The position numbers and the translations under genes are program-made. A model generated the notes under the pieces. That model worked only from the letters and a program-made list of their open reading frames with translations, was not told where the DNA came from and searched no databases. From CAXQZM01 sp965229645 (lineage in GTDB: Bacteria; Pseudomonadota; Alphaproteobacteria; UBA7985), in NCBI GenBank assembly GCA_965229645.1, contig OZ245893.1, positions 1,426,001 to 1,490,000 on the forward strand: DNA of 64,000 bases. The letters are read 5' to 3'. Position 1 is the first letter of the stretch, and each line of letters begins with the position of its first letter. Of this stretch, positions 34,701 through 41,990 are shown in pieces.

Positions 34701-35463
34701 GTCCGAAAGGTCCCTCTCGACCGAAGACAAGCGCGAAGATCTAAATCCCCTCTCGCTCACCCCCGAACAAGAGACCGACCTCAAAGCCTATCTGAAAAAG
34801 CAAACCCACGACCAGATCCAGCCCGCCGTTCCTTTCCACGACGTCTTCATCTCCTACGCTTGGGGCGACGAGCAGCAAGCCGATGGGCGGCGGCACAGTC
34901 TGCTGATCGACGCGGTCGAGCAAGTTCTGATCGCCAAGGGTTTTAAGGTGCTGCGCGACCGAAACGAAAACAAGCTGGGGCACAGTTTGCGCAATTTCAT
35001 GCACGCCGCCGTGGACCTGTTCGATACGGGCGCCGCGCGGGCCAAGCACATCTTGCTGATCTTGGACGACAAGTACTTCCACAGCCCCAACTGCATGTTT
35101 GAATTCATGACCTTGTGGCAAAACAGCGGCGAGGATTTGCAAATGTTCCGCGAGCACACGACCGTCATCAACGACGGCGCCCGCTATTTCCGCATGGAAG
35201 AACGTCAAGAGATCGCGACCCGTTGGCTCGAGTACGCCGAGAAAATCCACGACGGTCGAAAACCCAATACGCGCGACCGAGACGCCCCCCTAGCCCTATC
35301 GCCGCGCGATCAAGAATTTCTGGACCTGATCAAGGCCGTCGCCCCGCGTCTGCCCGAAATTTTGGAAATGTTCTCCGACGTCATTACGCCGCGCAAGCTA
35401 ACCGACTTGGTCGAGATCGTCCAAGACTGGACCCCTCACCGCAAGACACAACCCGCCGCCTGA
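31714..35463 (+). CDS. LRR-Roc-COR-TIR protein (Roco family, NLR-like receptor)
   Basis: 1249 residues. After a short N-terminus, 15 identical-length leucine-rich repeats (about 64-393). The Roc GTPase follows: P-loop LLGNGQVGKTSLIHALRG near 487-504, switch II IHLWDFGGQDLYHETHRHF near 543-561, and a G4-like VQTQAD near 611. A COR region spans about 670-930. The C-terminal TIR (about 1040-1190) starts HDVFISYAWGDE and carries the candidate catalytic Glu in NCMFEF. Roco proteins are GTP-regulated dimers; TIR domains act on NAD or make signals; LRRs bind ligands. A defence role is inferred from architecture and location next to a tRNA. GC content is lower than neighbouring core genes. ATG at 31714 gives the shortest sensible start. 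Confidence 0.88.
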   Translation: MARRQSPSDPNQAFEEAERRIAQEAAEKTGALNLSVQGLERVPDLQSVKHIEWLDLDGTEVSDLGPLSALESLQSLYLNNTQVSDLSPLSTLESLQSLNLDDTQVSGLSPLSTLESLHSLSLDNTQVFDLGPLSTLESLQSLNLNNTEVSGLSPLSTLESLQSLNLNDTQVSDLSPLSTLESLQSLSFSRTQVSDLSPLSTLESLQSLYLNDTQVSDLSPLSTLESLQSLDLDNTQVSDLSPLSTLESLQSLDLDNTQVSDLSPLSTLESLQLLRLNRTQVSDLSPLSTLESLQSLDLDNTQVSDLSPLSALESLQSLHLDNTQVSELSPLSTLESLQSLHLNDTQVSDLSPLSTLKSLQSLSLWSSKVSDLSPLSDLTNLQSLDLDDTQVSDLSPLEGKVWKRLSLRNLGSVTGLDHTFFKDNFSAPSSEAVDSERSPRFSFEGTYPANIASDFLRGLEGQHLLQALLDHSRSKTQLYSDIKAVLLGNGQVGKTSLIHALRGKRGMMCESTHGIDVSYFDLEKDLGLSKSNAGSTSEPPGQIHLWDFGGQDLYHETHRHFMKQAGIYILAWNPASEAADHHVINGDRFPNHKLRYWLELIERYSRENAQILIVQTQADRYEHGELSDETKSFLDELRERKRIGYQVLKVDFLSTNRIENAKQTFLDAAITARRAFNDQLPKGFKTALQAFQEKCAEATKTYLIRDPQAAESPDWLMSRPAFDEFCAEMEEDTRKRKFPFLEDEDNRSSFLRVLTNSGLVIHDPKSLEDPRLVVVRQWLLEPIYALLDRQGPYGYLKIRQGIFRHPDVERFWDKKNFSKDQRKLALAFMAKNGLLITDWQSDGYYLGAQHPTYILPKLLPEKPPQALEEIWEQTEIDSKESEVGPPFEEAVINCQHSGEFMLHDLQALMGARYGARLIYWRSGLAYRFGDWLLRWQLHQGDTGYELRLWTGGAPSASDHEDHLADLALHLSEDHQTFYRTFEKYVKNATNCAFPKRSERSLSTEDKREDLNPLSLTPEQETDLKAYLKKQTHDQIQPAVPFHDVFISYAWGDEQQADGRRHSLLIDAVEQVLIAKGFKVLRDRNENKLGHSLRNFMHAAVDLFDTGAARAKHILLILDDKYFHSPNCMFEFMTLWQNSGEDLQMFREHTTVINDGARYFRMEERQEIATRWLEYAEKIHDGRKPNTRDRDAPLALSPRDQEFLDLIKAVAPRLPEILEMFSDVITPRKLTDLVEIVQDWTPHRKTQPAA
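31903..32892 (+). repeat. Fifteen near-identical 66-bp repeats encoding LRR units
   Basis: Exactly 15 x 66 bp without indels. Consensus LSPLSTLESLQSLxLxx, then TQVSD. Variation is concentrated at the residues flanking the central Leu (YLNN, NLDD, SLDN, SFSR, DLDN, RLNR, HLDN, SLWS), i.e. the xxLxLxx strand whose side chains line the concave face. Units 8 and 9 are identical in protein sequence. Confidence 0.95.
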
Positions 35464-35569
35464 AGCCACTCGCTACAGATGCCTTCGGAAATATTAACTG
35501 TTATGAGCGGAAATTGAAGACGACTTTAGATGCGCTGACATCCCCACCCCTGTCTAGGGAGGCGCGCCT

Positions 35570-35688
35570 GTCGGGCATCGTTTAGCACGGCACAAAGTTC
35601 GTGCCGTCAATTCTTCCCACGACCAATCGGTGCTGGATCCTGCAACAATGCTTCGCTCCGCGCTGGACGACGCTGGGTGGGGATTTGC
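35570..35688 (+). repeat. Degenerate fragment shared (inverted) with 28323-28434
   Basis: Frame remnants LSGIV(stop)HGTKFVP and DPATMLRSALDDA match the fragment near 28.4 kb. Nucleotide similarity extends over roughly 110 bp. Confidence 0.6.
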
Positions 35689-35746
35689 GGTCTTTAAGGC
35701 CACACGTCCGCGCTTTTCCTGGGCATGGCAATGCACGCCACGCGAC

Positions 35747-35775
35747 CCCTTATACCAGCGTCGATAGCTCTTGAC
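35747..35775 (+). repeat. Half copy of the dispersed element
   Basis: CCCCTTATACCAGCGTCGAT followed by AGCTCTTGACTC resembles the right arm of the simple element at 20754-20782 (CCCTTATACCAGCGATCATA, AGAGTCAT). The other arm is missing. Confidence 0.6.
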
Positions 35776-35903
35776 TCGTAAAAATGCATGGAGGCCTGGA
35801 ACTTTTTCGCCAATGACAAACAGCCTATCACGTCAATCACAAAAAGAAATTTGGATACGCGTCAATTGATCCCGCCGTTGTTCTAATGAACTCGGACCCC
35901 GCT

Positions 35904-36620
35904 TTAAGTTCGGGCCTGTTCAAAGGCGGCCCAGGCGGCTTCAAAGGTCTCGATGTCGAACCCAGGCGCGCGCGCGGGTCCCAAAATTAGCTGTTCGGTC
36001 CGCTGGAGTTTCTCGATGGCCGCCTGCAGTTTGGGGATCAAGTCGGCTGGGATCACCAGGGCCCCATGGCGGTCGGCATGGATCAGGTCGCCGTGGGCGA
36101 CGCTCATGGAAAAAACGCTGACAGGGGCGCCGACGCTGCGCACATGGACGAATCCATGACTGGGGCCGATCCCGCCCGCTAGCACAGGGTAGCCAGGGGC
36201 CAAATCGCCCAAGTCGCGCATCAGGCCATTGGTCAATGTGCCCGCGAGGCCCAAGCCCTTGTGCACGGTCGTATTGATTTCGCCCCAAAAGGCCCCCACC
36301 GCGTCCTCGCCGTCCAAATCCTCAATAACACAGACCGTAGGCCCCGCTTTGGCGGCGGCGGCCATGGCGCGGTAGTAGTCCATGCGGCCTTGCTGGATGA
36401 TTTCAGGAGCTTGCGTCGGCGGGGCTTGCGCGGCGATTTGGGCCGTCGCGGCGAAGCCGACAAGGGCTGGCGCCGCCGCCTCGGACGCCACCAGCGTCTT
36501 GCGGGTAAAGTTGGCAAAGCCCCGCTGGCCTTGGGCCACTTCAATAGCATTGCATACCGTCGGTGTATCGACCGACCGCAGCAGCTGCAGCAACTCTGGG
36601 GAAAGGCTAGGCAAGGGCAC
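35904..36620 (-). CDS. RraA-like / HMG-aldolase family protein
   Basis: About 238 residues of the RraA-like superfamily, which includes 4-hydroxy-4-methyl-2-oxoglutarate aldolases and, more distantly, RNase E inhibitor RraA. Visible: DTPTVCNAIEVAQGQRGFAN near the start, YPVLAGGIGPSHGFVHVR and HGDLIHADRHGALVIP, where the family has its metal/substrate residues (usually GDxVxADxDG). As an aldolase it would cleave a tertiary-alcohol oxo-acid, fitting a catabolic operon. GTG at 36620 was preferred over GTG 36629 because GAGG lies about 9 bp upstream. The start overlaps the end of the MetE-like gene by 14 bp, so it is the last gene of the minus-strand operon. Confidence 0.78.
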   Translation of the reverse strand: MPLPSLSPELLQLLRSVDTPTVCNAIEVAQGQRGFANFTRKTLVASEAAAPALVGFAATAQIAAQAPPTQAPEIIQQGRMDYYRAMAAAAKAGPTVCVIEDLDGEDAVGAFWGEINTTVHKGLGLAGTLTNGLMRDLGDLAPGYPVLAGGIGPSHGFVHVRSVGAPVSVFSMSVAHGDLIHADRHGALVIPADLIPKLQAAIEKLQRTEQLILGPARAPGFDIETFEAAWAAFEQART

Positions 36621-37731
36621 GTTGCGCACCCTCGTGCAGGGTGGCGAGCTTGGCGTAGGCGATGTCGGGGTCCAGGGCACCAAAGCCCGCGAAGGTGCCA
36701 AAACCGCAGTCCGATCCTGCGACAAGGCGGTCGGCACCGACGATGTCGATGAAACGCCGCAGCCGTTCGGCGACCAGATCGGGATGTTCGACGAAGTTGG
36801 AGGTCGTATCCACCACCCCTGGCACCAGCACTTTGTCGTCGGGGATGTCAGCCTTGCGGTCGCGAAACGTGGCCCATTCGTGGCCGTGGCGGGGATTGGC
36901 GGTTTCAAACAGCAGGTAGCGGGCTTTGACCGCCATGAAGGTGTTGAACACGGTGTCCATGGGAATATCGCAAACATGCGGCCCCTCGTAGTTGCCCCAG
37001 CAAATATGGACCCGCACCTTGGCGGGGTCGATACCCACCAGGGCGGCATTGAGGGCCGCGACATGCATGTCCGCGATCTTCAAAAATTCGGCGTCCGATA
37101 GGTCGGCGAACAGCATGTGGCGGGACAGGGCTAGGTCGGGGCAATCGACTTGCAGGTCCAGGCCGCTGTTGACAATGGTTTCGTATTCGGCGCGCATGAC
37201 GTCGGACAAGGCCTGCAAGTACCGCTCCCGCGTTGGATAATAGTCGTTGGCGAGAAACAGGGAGATGACGCCAGGCGAGGCGGCGTTCATAAAGCCCCGT
37301 TTGGCACCGTGCGCCGCCATGGCGGCGTGCAAGTTCGCCACGTCTTTTTCGAGATCGCCCGTGTGCTTTGGGCGCACCTCGCCCGTGCACATGGGGCGGG
37401 CGTAGGTGGGCGTGCCCCCGCTTTCGGCCTGACGCTTCAAGAAGCCAGGGAACAGCTTAAGGTCGGCGGGGGCGTTGCGCGGACTGTCACCCGAAAAGCC
37501 CGTGTAGCGGTCCTTGACGTAGGTCGCGTAGGAGATTTTGGAGGTTTCGCCGTCGGAGACCCAATCGACCCCCGTTTCGACCTGCTTTTTCACGGTCGCA
37601 TCGACCCCTTGGGCCATGCAGGTATCAAAGTGCGCTGGGTCGTAAGCCTCGCCGCGTTCGCGGGCAAACAGGCAATCGACCACCGCCTGCGTGCGCGGCA
37701 GGGATCCCGCGTGGGTAATGGATAGGGTCAT
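36607..37731 (-). CDS. Cobalamin-independent methionine synthase (MetE C-terminal-like) family protein
   Basis: 374 residues with the fold of the MetE C-terminal (catalytic) domain but no N-terminal half. It starts SITHAGSLPRT, the usual opening of stand-alone MetE-like proteins; VDWVSDGETSK, LDLQVDCPDLALSRHM, HICWGNYEGPH and AGSDCGFGTFAG give the conserved His/Cys/Asp/Cys pattern of zinc-thiolate methyltransferases. Such short homologues often move methyl groups in catabolic clusters rather than make methionine. The ATG at 37731 has GGAGGAGA upstream. It lies 1 bp after the cupin gene and overlaps the RraA-like gene. Substrate unknown. Confidence 0.82.
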   Translation of the reverse strand: MTLSITHAGSLPRTQAVVDCLFARERGEAYDPAHFDTCMAQGVDATVKKQVETGVDWVSDGETSKISYATYVKDRYTGFSGDSPRNAPADLKLFPGFLKRQAESGGTPTYARPMCTGEVRPKHTGDLEKDVANLHAAMAAHGAKRGFMNAASPGVISLFLANDYYPTRERYLQALSDVMRAEYETIVNSGLDLQVDCPDLALSRHMLFADLSDAEFLKIADMHVAALNAALVGIDPAKVRVHICWGNYEGPHVCDIPMDTVFNTFMAVKARYLLFETANPRHGHEWATFRDRKADIPDDKVLVPGVVDTTSNFVEHPDLVAERLRRFIDIVGADRLVAGSDCGFGTFAGFGALDPDIAYAKLATLHEGAQRALA

Positions 37732-37732
37732 G

Positions 37733-38695
37733 CTAAGTCTCCTCCAAAAGTCGGCCCGTCGCGCCAGCGGGGTCGTCGGTGCCCAAGACCTGGTAGACCG
37801 AGGCCTCCCCCGACATGGCGGGCCGCAAGTTATGGTCAAGGCCCGCAGGAACCGCCGCCGTATCCCCGGGGGCCAAGCGTGTCTCGCCGCCCGCCCAACT
37901 GAGCGCCCAATGCCCGCGCATGACCATTAGGGTTTCTTGCTTTGCCGTGGCATAGGTCCCTGGGTCAGGGGTCCTGTGGTTGCGCAACGCCACCTCGAAT
38001 CCTGGGCGGTCGCGGATCAGGGCCTCGGCGCCAATCACTTGGGCGGGCGCGGTATTGGCCAGGGCCATCATGTCCCAGTAGCGTGCGACGTAGGGCAAGA
38101 CCTCTGCCGTCGGCGGCTCGGGCATCTGCGCCAGCACGGCGGCGCTCAAGACCGGCATGGGGCCGACGCCCCTCGGCAGGTCCTGGCCCTTCTTTGTGTC
38201 GTACAGGACCCCGTTGTCCCCCAACACTAGGCCGTGGCTTGCCGCGTCCTCGATCACTTGCGGTGCCCATAGCACGCCGCCGCCCGCGTCGTCCCCGCCC
38301 AGGATGGCCATGATCATGCCGTAGTCGGACCCAACATTTTCAAAGCCGCGGAAGATCCCCGTCGGGATGTTGAAAATATCGCCTTCCTCCAGCACGACGT
38401 CGCCTGCGGTGCCGTACCGTCCCCAGAAGAACCGCCATCGCCCTGACAGCGCGAAGAACACCTCGGCGGTACGGTGACTGTGCAGGGAATTGCGGCACTT
38501 GGGCGGCTGGCCCGCCGCGCCGATGTTGTACCCTGGCGTGGCCTTGATATGAACGTGCTGGTCAGGGCTTTCGGACACGCCGCCGCCGATGATCGTGAAG
38601 TTTTCCTTCTGATCCGACCCAGGTGTATGGGCGTCGATGAACGCGGTTTTGCAGGGGACCAAGTCGCCGTAGCGAACGATTTGCGGCGCGTTCAT
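37733..38695 (-). CDS. Bicupin-domain protein
   Basis: 320 residues with two cupin barrels. The first (about 65-135) has LHSHRTAEVFFALSGRWRFF and GDIFNIPTGIFRGFEN, giving candidate metal ligands His/His/Glu; the second (about 240-305) has ETLMVMRGHWALSW and GDTAAVPAGLDHNLRP but fewer ligands. Bicupins of this type are often dioxygenases (gentisate-like) or isomerases of small acids; I cannot tell which. Overlaps the preceding SnoaL-like gene as ATGA and sits 1 bp before the MetE-like gene, so it is clearly part of the same operon. Cytoplasmic, no signal peptide. Confidence 0.78.
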   Translation of the reverse strand: MNAPQIVRYGDLVPCKTAFIDAHTPGSDQKENFTIIGGGVSESPDQHVHIKATPGYNIGAAGQPPKCRNSLHSHRTAEVFFALSGRWRFFWGRYGTAGDVVLEEGDIFNIPTGIFRGFENVGSDYGMIMAILGGDDAGGGVLWAPQVIEDAASHGLVLGDNGVLYDTKKGQDLPRGVGPMPVLSAAVLAQMPEPPTAEVLPYVARYWDMMALANTAPAQVIGAEALIRDRPGFEVALRNHRTPDPGTYATAKQETLMVMRGHWALSWAGGETRLAPGDTAAVPAGLDHNLRPAMSGEASVYQVLGTDDPAGATGRLLEET

Positions 38696-39699
38696 GCAGC
38701 GAGTCCTTGATGGATTAAGATCTGTTTCCAAATGGCGGTTTCGTCGTAGAGAGCATACTCGCGCCGCAGCCCCCAGGGGCCGAATTCCCCGTGGCAGGCA
38801 CCCATAATATAAACCTCGGCCCCCGTTGGCGCGCCGAAGCTGCCCCAGCCTTCATGCCGACCATGGAGGGACCAGCGCAGCGCCGCCCGCGGCGGCATCA
38901 GGGGGTCTTCCCGGCCGATTTGATGGTCGATTTGGAAGGTGGCATTGGGGAATGCGGCCCGCAACGGCAACCAGAACTGGTCCACCCCAGCGTGGGAGTG
39001 GGCGGTTTGCCCGCCCGCGTATTCACAGTGTACGGCCCGGTCGTACTCGCGCGCGACGACATGGTAGGCCCCGCCCATCATGAGGGTCAAGATGTCCGCG
39101 TATTTTTGGCCCCATTCATTGTCGTTGCCCTTGCCTTGGTAGGGTCCAGCAACGTCCAGGGCGGGAACAAAGGGCTGGACGCATGCCTCAAGGCCGCCCT
39201 CGCGCGCGATGAGATCGGCGGCATAGTCCCTTGGCGTCCAGCCCAGTTGGCGCACGATGGCCCCCTGATCGCGGATCAGCCACTCATCGTCGATGGTATT
39301 GTTCTCGGCGTGGCAGTCGGCGATGATCCGGTAGGCGACCCGCTTCCCTGTCGGCGTGCCGTAGGCCCCCTCGACGGCATGGGTGGCCGTGGACAAGATG
39401 CGGTGGCTGGAGAGCATGCCCGTTTCGGGCGTGCCCGACCAGATCACGTCTTCGCCGTAAAGGGTCCGGTCAGGAAATTCGGCCAGGGTCGCCTGCGTCG
39501 CCGCGATCACGGGTCCATTGCCGACAACCAGCGAACCAGGGGAGCGAACGGGAATGTCCTGGGCGTAGAGATGCTGGAGGGAGGCGATGTCTCGGTCTTC
39601 CCAAATTTGCTTGGTGATGCCGATGATATAGTCGGGGAAGTCTCGATACTCGGGATCAAATCCCGCCATGGGTGCGTTGGATGCTGTCTTCGATGTCAT
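38692..39699 (-). CDS. SnoaL-like (NTF2-fold) protein, two-domain, member 1
   Basis: 335 residues that look like two NTF2-fold domains in tandem, as in SnoaL polyketide cyclases and 'ester cyclase' families. Domain 1 has the pattern LQHLYAQDIPVRSPGSLVVG and TLYGEDVIWSG; domain 2 has HCEYAGGQTAHSHAGVDQFW and FQIDHQIGREDPLMPPRAAL. These folds form cone-shaped pockets used for aldol cyclisation, hydrolysis or isomerisation of small molecules. It resembles the other SnoaL-like gene of the operon (40682) in size and layout. Preceded by the dispersed element, which separates it from the SDR gene upstream, and followed by an ATGA overlap with the cupin gene. Confidence 0.7.
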   Translation of the reverse strand: MTSKTASNAPMAGFDPEYRDFPDYIIGITKQIWEDRDIASLQHLYAQDIPVRSPGSLVVGNGPVIAATQATLAEFPDRTLYGEDVIWSGTPETGMLSSHRILSTATHAVEGAYGTPTGKRVAYRIIADCHAENNTIDDEWLIRDQGAIVRQLGWTPRDYAADLIAREGGLEACVQPFVPALDVAGPYQGKGNDNEWGQKYADILTLMMGGAYHVVAREYDRAVHCEYAGGQTAHSHAGVDQFWLPLRAAFPNATFQIDHQIGREDPLMPPRAALRWSLHGRHEGWGSFGAPTGAEVYIMGACHGEFGPWGLRREYALYDETAIWKQILIHQGLAA

Positions 39700-39710
39700 G
39701 GATCGCTCTT

Positions 39711-39910
39711 TATCCCAACGGCCAAAAAAGTTGACACTTTTATGGCCGTTTCGTGTCTCACGGCAGAAACGCTTCGCGTTTCGCCTCCGACGGGGCCTCC
39801 GCTTATACCCCGAGGCGCTTTCGCGCTATTCTCGGGGCCGCTGCGGGGGCCGCCGTCGCGGCCCTTATACCAGCGAACACAAGAGTCATTCCTGGTCGTC
39901 GCTGGCATTA
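39711..39910 (-). repeat. Composite palindromic element within the catabolic operon
   Basis: Inverse orientation relative to the others. From right to left: the end abuts the SDR stop (TAATGCCAGCGACGACC), then GAATGACTCTTGTGTTCGCTGG, TATAAGGGCCGCG, CCCCGAG...CTCGGGG, GAAACGCGAAGCGTTTC and the CCATAAAAGT/ACTTTTTTGG hairpin. Its strong hairpins lie between two genes of one operon and could reduce expression of the distal genes. Confidence 0.9.
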
Positions 39911-40672
39911 GTCCGCCGTCCAACCGCCGTCCACCAGCAGTGACGTGCCAGTGATCAAGGCGCTGGCGTCCGAGGCTAGGAACACCACGGGGCCCATAAG
40001 GTCCTCCACCTCTCCAACGCGGCCCAGCTTGATCTTGTCCTCGATCCAGGCTTTGCGCTCGGGATTGGCAAAGGTCGATGCGGTCAGCGCGGTGCGGATG
40101 AAGGTGGGGCAGAGCGTATTGACACGGATGCCGCGGGGTCCCCACTCGATCGCCATGGCTTTGGTGAACCCCTCGACCGCGTGCTTGGTCGCGCAATAGA
40201 CGGATCGGTCGATGCCCCCCACATGGGCCATTTGCGAGGAAATGTTGATCAGGGACCCAGGTTTCTCCGCCGCAATGAGACGCGCCGCAACTGCGCGGGT
40301 CAGGAAGAACGCGCCCTTGAGGTTCAGGGCGACGACGGCGTCGAAGTCGCCTGGGTCGGCGTCGAGCGCGGGGCCATGGCGCGCCAGACCCGCAGAGTTG
40401 ACCAAGATGTCGAAGGGATCGGCGGCGGCGATGGCGGCTTGCGTTGCCCCCGTATCGGTGACGTCCAGGGGCAGGGCGGTCGCGTCGGCGCCCTGGGCCG
40501 TCAAGGCTGTCACCAGCGCGGCCAACTTGTCGGCGCGGCGGGCCGCGACGGTGACTGCGGCGCCTGCCTGGGCCAGTGCCACGGCGCACGCCTGACCGAT
40601 ACCCGAGGACGCCCCCGCGACAAGGGCACGCTTGCCCCCCAAGGCGAAAGATGGCGTCTGCGGAAGGGGCAT
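39908..40672 (-). CDS. Short-chain dehydrogenase/reductase (SDR)
   Basis: 254-residue classical SDR. Cofactor motif GASSGIGQACAVAL (about 20-33) with ARRADK after beta-2, favouring NADP; NSAGL; catalytic Ser in NISSQMAHVGG, YCATK with Tyr/Lys; and the C-terminal LITGTSLLVDGGW. It would oxidise or reduce a hydroxyl/keto group of the pathway substrate, and resembles polyol or gluconate 5-dehydrogenases. It lies 9 bp downstream of the first SnoaL-like gene. Its TAA is immediately followed by the dispersed element. Confidence 0.9.
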   Translation of the reverse strand: MPLPQTPSFALGGKRALVAGASSGIGQACAVALAQAGAAVTVAARRADKLAALVTALTAQGADATALPLDVTDTGATQAAIAAADPFDILVNSAGLARHGPALDADPGDFDAVVALNLKGAFFLTRAVAARLIAAEKPGSLINISSQMAHVGGIDRSVYCATKHAVEGFTKAMAIEWGPRGIRVNTLCPTFIRTALTASTFANPERKAWIEDKIKLGRVGEVEDLMGPVVFLASDASALITGTSLLVDGGWTAD

Positions 40673-40681
40673 GGTCAGGGC

Positions 40682-41716
40682 CTATACGGATAAGTTCATG
40701 GGGTAGCGGGCCTTGTTGAACTCGCGCATACGGCCCAGCACATCGACGCCGATCTGGTCGTAGAAGTCGAGCAAATCGACCAGCACCCAGTTCTCGCGAA
40801 TCAGCCCCCGCTCCAGCCGCCAGAAATCCAGCGACTTCATGGTCACGCGCTGGCCCAGGGGCGGAATCCCAAGCCAACCATCATGTGAAAGCGTTTGGAT
40901 CATATTGGGCCATCCCGTCACCGCGCAGTAAGGGCCGTCGCCAAAGAAGTGGTAGGTGATTTTGTGCCGCTCAAAGCCTCGGTCGGGCATGGCCTTCAAA
41001 AACGGGATTTGATGCCAGTTGCGAAACCCAGCAAAACCACGGCCCGTGCCGATCCCCGCTGGCCCGTACCAGGACATGCGCGGGTGCCAAAACCGCTCGG
41101 GTTCCATGACCTCGGGCCCACCTTGGCTCGGGTGTTTTTTCAGGTGTTCGAGCATGTCGATGACCTGCGCGCAGGACTGCGCGCCTGCGTCGCCGTCGTA
41201 GGTATGGCGCAGGCCGTCGTTGCTGGCGGGCCCTGGGATATGCCATTCCTTGCCGAGCGATGGTGCCAGCGGCCAGGCCCCCGCTTGCATCATAACTTCG
41301 GGAATGTCCCAGAGCGCTTGGGTCTCGACGACCGTGCCGTCGCGAAACCGGTAAAATTCGTGAAAGCGCATATGGACCATATGGCCCGTGGGCGGAATGT
41401 CCAGCCAGGGCGCGGCGAAGGTCCCAGTATAAAAACCGCCGATGCCCACCCAGTCGAGCCCCTGGTCGGTCGGCCCTGCCATGCAAATCCACTCGCGCCG
41501 TTCAAGGTCGGGGATCGCCTGCACGAGCGGTGCGTATGCGGCGGCGTAGTAAGCCTCCGCCCCCTCGACTTCGGGAATCGGAAAGGCGGAGCGAAAACAG
41601 GCGTCGGGCGCGCAAACTTCGGCGAGCTCTGCGCGCACCGTCTGCGCGTCAAAATCGTAAAGGGCCTGCCGCAAAGGCCGCAAAGCCTCGCGGTGCTGGT
41701 CGTGAAGGCAGGTCAT
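40682..41716 (-). CDS. SnoaL-like (NTF2-fold) protein, two-domain, member 2
   Basis: 344 residues, apparently two NTF2-like domains: domain 1 with ACFRSAFPIPEVEGAEAYY and HMVHMRFHEFYRFRDGTVVE, a pattern typical of SnoaL/ester-cyclase proteins; domain 2 with RGFAGFRNWHQIPFLKAMPD and GQRVTMKSLDFWRLERGLI. First gene of the minus-strand operon, divergent from the transporter. Function unknown; a lactone or ester of the imported compound is a possible substrate, by inference from context only. Confidence 0.75.
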   Translation of the reverse strand: MTCLHDQHREALRPLRQALYDFDAQTVRAELAEVCAPDACFRSAFPIPEVEGAEAYYAAAYAPLVQAIPDLERREWICMAGPTDQGLDWVGIGGFYTGTFAAPWLDIPPTGHMVHMRFHEFYRFRDGTVVETQALWDIPEVMMQAGAWPLAPSLGKEWHIPGPASNDGLRHTYDGDAGAQSCAQVIDMLEHLKKHPSQGGPEVMEPERFWHPRMSWYGPAGIGTGRGFAGFRNWHQIPFLKAMPDRGFERHKITYHFFGDGPYCAVTGWPNMIQTLSHDGWLGIPPLGQRVTMKSLDFWRLERGLIRENWVLVDLLDFYDQIGVDVLGRMREFNKARYPMNLSV

Positions 41717-41796
41717 GGTCGTGCTTTAGGAACTCGGGCCCAGGTCTCAAGTGTTTTTTACATAGGCCTCCCTATACATGAAGTTGAACAGACAAG

Positions 41797-41818
41797 TCTC
41801 AATCGCCCCTGGTATGAC
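41797..41818 (-). repeat. Half copy of the dispersed element in the promoter region
   Basis: TCTCAATCGCCCCTGGTATGAC is the end sequence (TCAATCGCCGCTGGTATGAC at 20782) with one change. The rest is missing. Confidence 0.6.
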
Positions 41819-41893
41819 AAATGTTGTTATGGACAAAGACTGGTACAATAAGGCGTAAATTTTGCTGAATTGTGGGGCATGTCTGGCGTATCG

Positions 41894-41921
41894 TATTGGC
41901 GATTGAGGGAATCCTATTGGC
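41894..41921 (+). promoter_or_regulatory. Candidate AraC-type operator: TATTGGC direct repeat, 21-bp spacing
   Basis: TATTGGC at 41894-41900 and again at 41915-41921, i.e. two half-sites on the same face of the helix, two turns apart. AraC-family activators typically bind such direct repeats upstream of the promoter. The AraC-type gene at 45900 is in the same locus and is the natural candidate. Confidence 0.5.
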
Positions 41922-41990
41922 CCCAAGTGCGCCAAAGGGACCATAAGATGGGTCCCAATCCTGGGAAGCCCTTTTTTGGGAGGAAAGCAC

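Larger units (their letters stand above)
35464..35903. other. Gene-poor stretch with mobile-element debris
   Basis: Contains a degenerate fragment (35570-35688) and a half copy of the dispersed element (35747-35775). I see no credible gene in 35464-35569 or 35776-35903, and no convincing terminator after the TIR gene. Confidence 0.6.
41717..41990. promoter_or_regulatory. Divergent control region of the catabolic locus
   Basis: This 274-bp region serves both arms. It holds a half copy of the dispersed element (41797-41818), an AraC-type direct repeat (41894-41921), a GGGACC/GGTCCC inverted repeat (41937-41956) and CCCTTTTTTGGG next to the ribosome-binding site GGGAGG of the solute-binding protein. 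I could not pick a convincing -35/-10 pair. Confidence 0.6.

Noticed and set aside
41969..41980. CCCTTTTTTGGG as a riboswitch or thermosensor over the binding-protein RBS
   Set aside because: A three-base-pair stem is too weak to support such a claim.
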